DNA of 26,598 nucleotides, taken from the NCBI GenBank assembly GCA_002322035.1, contig DCNF01000015.1:27396-53993 (forward strand), read 5' to 3'. The DNA is from Geobacter sp. UBA1603 (lineage in GTDB: Bacteria; Desulfobacterota; Desulfuromonadia; Geobacterales; Pseudopelobacteraceae). Positions 24,297 to 26,598 of this stretch are shown here, piece after piece. Made by a program: the position numbers and the translations under genes. Below the pieces are notes generated by a model. That model had not been told where the DNA came from. It did not search any database and saw only the letters and a program-made list of their open reading frames with translations. The stretch's first letter is position 1, and each line of letters begins with the position of its first letter.

Positions 24297-24325
24297 AGTA
24301 TACCGTTGCCGGCGCTGATTTACAA
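24297..24325 (-). promoter_or_regulatory. Sigma-70-type promoter for the gamma-CA/NRAMP operon
   Basis: Read on the - strand, TTGTAA (24325-24320), exactly 17 bases, TATACT (24302-24297) match the consensus at four of six and five of six positions with ideal spacing. A start point near 24290 would give a leader of about 35 bases containing AGGAAAGGA as ribosome binding site. This is the best housekeeping promoter seen in the window. Confidence 0.65.
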
Positions 24326-24333
24326 CCGTCCCT

Positions 24334-24348
24334 GTATTGTGAAAATAC
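24334..24348. promoter_or_regulatory. 15-bp dyad between divergent promoters, possible operator
   Basis: GTATT (24334-24338), five bases, AATAC (24344-24348) form a perfect inverted repeat. It lies eight bases upstream of the -35 of the leftward promoter and 11 bases upstream of the -35 of the rightward one, where a dimeric regulator could influence both. It does not match the Fur consensus as I know it. The half-sites are only five bases, so chance is possible. Confidence 0.35.
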
Positions 24349-24359
24349 TATTAATTGGC

Positions 24360-24388
24360 TTGTTGCATCAGGCGTTTTTTGCTAGTGT
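24360..24388 (+). promoter_or_regulatory. Candidate sigma-70 promoter for dapF-gspC-gspD
   Basis: TTGTTG (24360-24365), 17 bases, TAGTGT (24383-24388) gives a reasonable -35/-10 pair with ideal spacing (four of six at -35, three to four at -10). It lies about 42 bases before the dapF start in the 175-base divergent gap. The rest of that gap shows only the leftward promoter and the dyad. Confidence 0.45.
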
Positions 24389-24430
24389 TATCAATCCGAA
24401 ACTTCACACCAGACAAGGGGATACGAAACA

Positions 24431-25267
24431 ATGAAATTTACCAAGATGCATGGTGCCGGCAATGATTACGTCTATGTAAATTGTTTCGAGGAAACGGTTT
24501 CCGACCCTCAACAGACCGCCATCCAGGTTTCCAACCGCAATTTCGGGATCGGCTCCGACGGCCTGATCCTGATCATGCCTTCCGACCAGGCCGATGTGCG
24601 TATGCGTATGTTCAATTCAGACGGTTCCGAATCGGAAATGTGCGGCAACGGTATCCGCTGCGTAGCCAAATATGCCTATGACCACGGGATCGTGGCAAAG
24701 ACCGAAATCACTGCCGAGACCGGTGCCGGCATCCTGACTTTACAGCTATTTCCCGGCCCGGATGGAAAAATTGAAAAAGTCAGGGTCAACATGGGGCCGC
24801 CCCGCCTGACCAGGGGCGAGATCCCCATGACCGGCGATGGTGCCGTTCGCGTGGTTTCCGATGAGTTGACCGTGCTGGACCGCACGTTCCGGATCACCTG
24901 CGTTTCCATGGGCAATCCCCACTGCGTCATCTATGTGGACGATGTGGACAGCTTCCCGGTTGCCACCTACGGCCCGCTGATTGAGAACAACCCGATCTTC
25001 CCCAGACGCACCAACGTTGAATTCATCCAGATCATCTCGCGCAGCGAAGTGAAGCAGCGCACCTGGGAGCGCGGCGCCGGAGAAACCCTGGCCTGCGGGA
25101 CCGGAGCCAGTGCCGTTTGTGTGGCCGGCGTGCTGAACAACGTCACCGAGCGGAAGATCCTGAACCACCTGGCCGGCGGTGACCTGGAGCTGGAGTGGGT
25201 CGAAGACGGGCCGGTTTTCATGACCGGTCCGGCCACTGAGGTCTTCTCGGGAGATATCCCTCTGTAG
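24431..25267 (+). CDS. dapF: Diaminopimelate epimerase
   Basis: DapF converts LL- to meso-diaminopimelate for lysine and peptidoglycan synthesis, using two Cys as acid and base without a cofactor. Both are present: Cys 71 in [10 protein letters not shown] and Cys 222 in [13 protein letters not shown]. The N-terminal [15 protein letters not shown] and the mid-protein [13 protein letters not shown] are also family signatures. The 278-residue length is normal. The ATG has AAGGGG ten bases upstream. gspC starts three bases after the stop, so this housekeeping gene appears to lead an operon into the type II secretion genes. Confidence 0.97.
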   Translation: MKFTKMHGAGNDYVYVNCFEETVSDPQQTAIQVSNRNFGIGSDGLILIMPSDQADVRMRMFNSDGSESEMCGNGIRCVAKYAYDHGIVAKTEITAETGAGILTLQLFPGPDGKIEKVRVNMGPPRLTRGEIPMTGDGAVRVVSDELTVLDRTFRITCVSMGNPHCVIYVDDVDSFPVATYGPLIENNPIFPRRTNVEFIQIISRSEVKQRTWERGAGETLACGTGASAVCVAGVLNNVTERKILNHLAGGDLELEWVEDGPVFMTGPATEVFSGDIPL

Positions 25268-25270
25268 CCC

Positions 25271-26149
25271 ATGCGTGTCCTTTCCGTCATAAATTGCGTG
25301 CTTGGTGTCGCCATCATTGCCATTGCCGCTTCAATTACATCGGACCGGCTGGCAGCGAAGCTCGGCTCGATAATCAAGTCCGGGCCGGCTAAAGATGCGG
25401 CTGCGGCGCCCCCGTCATCAAAGTATGAGGATTTGAGCTTCTATGCCCCGATCCTTGCCAGCGGTCTGTTCGGAAAAGCGGCCCAGGGGCAGTTGACACC
25501 GGTGCTGAACGCTCCGGCAGCGGCCCAGGCTGCTCCGGCTACCGCACCGGCTGAACTGCTGCTGCTCGGGACGGTTGTCGGCTCGTTCCGGGAATCCTTT
25601 GCTCTGGTGCGACACACCACAAAAAACGAAGAGCGGGTTTTCCGGCTGGGTGACCTGGTGTTTGACGCCGGTCGCCTGGCAGAGGTTGGCCGCGAGCGTG
25701 CTTTCATCGTGGTCAACGGAAAAAAGGTTGAACTGCTGACGCCGATGACCCCACCCATGGCCGCACCTGCCGTGCACGGTCAAGGCGCAGCGCAGGGCCC
25801 CCCGGCACAGGCGGTGGCCAATCTGGGGGGCGGCAATTTTGTTATCGACCAGCGTGCTCTCAACCACGCCCTTGACAATCCGGCCCAGGCCATGACCGAC
25901 GCCCGGCTGCTGCCGAGCCAGAAAGACGGCAAGGTGGAAGGGTTCCGGGCTTCGGAGGTCAAGCCGGGCGGTCTGTTCGCCATGATCGGGATCAGAAACG
26001 GCGATGTGCTGGTGCGCCTCAATGATTTTCCGGTCGATTCTCCGGACAAGGCGCTACAGTCTTTTATCGCCCTCAAAGGCCAGAGCAGGCTCAAGCTCGA
26101 TATAGTCAGGGACGGCCAGCCTCAGACTCTGAATTATGATATTCGCTAG
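25271..26149 (+). CDS. gspC: Type II secretion system inner-membrane protein GspC with PDZ domain
   Basis: GspC connects the inner-membrane platform of the type II secretion system to the GspD secretin. The 292-residue product has one N-terminal transmembrane helix (about 5-23), a periplasmic linker and a homology-region domain (about 90-155: LLLLGTVVGSFRESFALVRH ... VFRLGDLV). A Pro/Ala/Gly-rich spacer follows, then a C-terminal PDZ domain (about 218-292: GLFAMIGIRNGDVLVRLNDF). No good ribosome binding site directly precedes the ATG, so coupling to dapF is likely. gspD follows after 12 bases. Confidence 0.92.
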   Translation: MRVLSVINCVLGVAIIAIAASITSDRLAAKLGSIIKSGPAKDAAAAPPSSKYEDLSFYAPILASGLFGKAAQGQLTPVLNAPAAAQAAPATAPAELLLLGTVVGSFRESFALVRHTTKNEERVFRLGDLVFDAGRLAEVGRERAFIVVNGKKVELLTPMTPPMAAPAVHGQGAAQGPPAQAVANLGGGNFVIDQRALNHALDNPAQAMTDARLLPSQKDGKVEGFRASEVKPGGLFAMIGIRNGDVLVRLNDFPVDSPDKALQSFIALKGQSRLKLDIVRDGQPQTLNYDIR

Positions 26150-26161
26150 GTGGAGGAACGC

Positions 26162-26598
26162 TTGAAAAACCTGAAACGAATACTAGCCCCGTTGCTGATA
26201 ACGTTGCTCCTTGTACCACCGGTTTTTGCCGCCGGCAAAGGGGTGGTGCTGAACTTCAACGAGGTGGATATCTCCACCATGGTCAAGTTCATCAGCGACC
26301 TGACCGGCAAGAACTTCGTGCTCGACGACCGGGTTAAAGGGAAAATATCGGTATTCTCGCCGTCCAGACTCTCCAATGAAGAGGCCTACAACGTCTTCAC
26401 CTCGGTGCTGGAACTGAAGGGCTTTACCGTGGTGCAGAGCGGTAAGGTTGCCAAGATTGTCCCCTCCGCCGGAGTGAAACAGGCAAACTTCAGCGTACTG
26501 CCGGCTGGCGAGCAGGCTCCGGTCAACGAGACCTATGTGGCCCAGGTAACCAAGCTGGAGAATATCACTGCCCAGGAAGCGCTGCCGTTCCTGCAGCC
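26162..26598 (+). CDS. gspD: Type II secretion system secretin GspD, 5' part only
   Basis: GspD is the outer-membrane secretin channel of the type II secretion system. Only the first 145 codons are in the window; the frame is open to the end. The start is TTG at 26162, with GGAGG at 26152-26156. A signal peptide of about 23 residues (ILAPLLITLLLVPPVFA) leads into the N0 domain (about 28-100: LNFNEVDISTMVKFISDLTG, then KNFVLDDRVKGKISVFSP). The beginning of N1 (YVAQVTKLENITAQEALPFL) follows. An ATG at 26279 would cut the signal peptide and half of N0, so the TTG is preferred. Confidence 0.93.
   Translation, partial: MKNLKRILAPLLITLLLVPPVFAAGKGVVLNFNEVDISTMVKFISDLTGKNFVLDDRVKGKISVFSPSRLSNEEAYNVFTSVLELKGFTVVQSGKVAKIVPSAGVKQANFSVLPAGEQAPVNETYVAQVTKLENITAQEALPFLQ

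Noticed and set aside
1..26598. Insertion sequences, phage genes, CRISPR arrays, tRNA or rRNA genes
   Set aside because: I saw no transposase, integrase, repeat-spacer pattern, terminal repeats or cloverleaf-like sequence. The window is densely packed with intact chromosomal genes and has no gene-free stretch above 200 bases.

Overview
The window is a chromosomal segment from a Gram-negative bacterium of moderately high G+C, most likely a member of the Geobacter group (Desulfuromonadales/Geobacterales). The order fliLMNOPQR-flhB-flhA-flhF-flhG-fliA-flgFG-flgAHI-flgJ-flgN-flgKL is the arrangement I associate with that group. FlgH and FlgI (L and P rings) require an outer membrane. The taxonomic call is inference from gene order and protein style; no database was searched.

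Positions 55-18350 (+ strand) hold one long flagellar cluster. Its first part makes the motor accessory protein FliL, the switch/C-ring proteins FliM and FliN, and the type III export gate FliO, FliP, FliQ, FliR, FlhB and FlhA. Next come the SRP-type GTPase FlhF and the MinD-like ATPase FlhG, which set flagellar position and number, and the sigma-28 factor FliA. The last part makes the distal rod (FlgF, FlgG), the P-ring chaperone and ring proteins (FlgA, FlgI, FlgH), a short rod-binding FlgJ, the chaperone FlgN and the hook-filament junction proteins FlgK and FlgL. Most genes overlap or are separated by under 35 bases. The two larger gaps are flhB-flhA (195 bases) and flgA-flgH (148 bases). 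A strong intrinsic terminator at 18377-18404 ends the cluster. Several starts are not ATG: GTG for fliN, fliO, fliA and flgA, TTG for gspD, and apparently CTG for flhB.

Positions 18433-19764 (+) encode a MATE-type efflux transporter. Facing it on the - strand (24255 down to 19775) is a compact four-gene group, read in the order gamma-carbonic anhydrase, NRAMP Mn/Fe transporter, PhnP-like metallo-beta-lactamase-fold hydrolase, and a 612-residue soluble protein of unknown function. The first pair and the last pair overlap. A good sigma-70-type promoter lies at 24297-24325.

Positions 24431-26598 (+) start with dapF (diaminopimelate epimerase), followed directly by gspC and the beginning of gspD of a type II secretion system, which runs off the window. 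A perfect 15-bp dyad sits between the two divergent promoters and could be a shared operator.

No tRNA, rRNA, CRISPR array, insertion sequence or phage was seen. Most of the window is conserved machinery. The less ordinary items are the uncharacterised 612-residue protein and its metal-flavoured operon, a phage-structural-protein-like insert in FlgL, the CTG start of flhB, and the absence of flgM, csrA and fliW from places where relatives often carry them. I did not find a clearly new multi-gene system.
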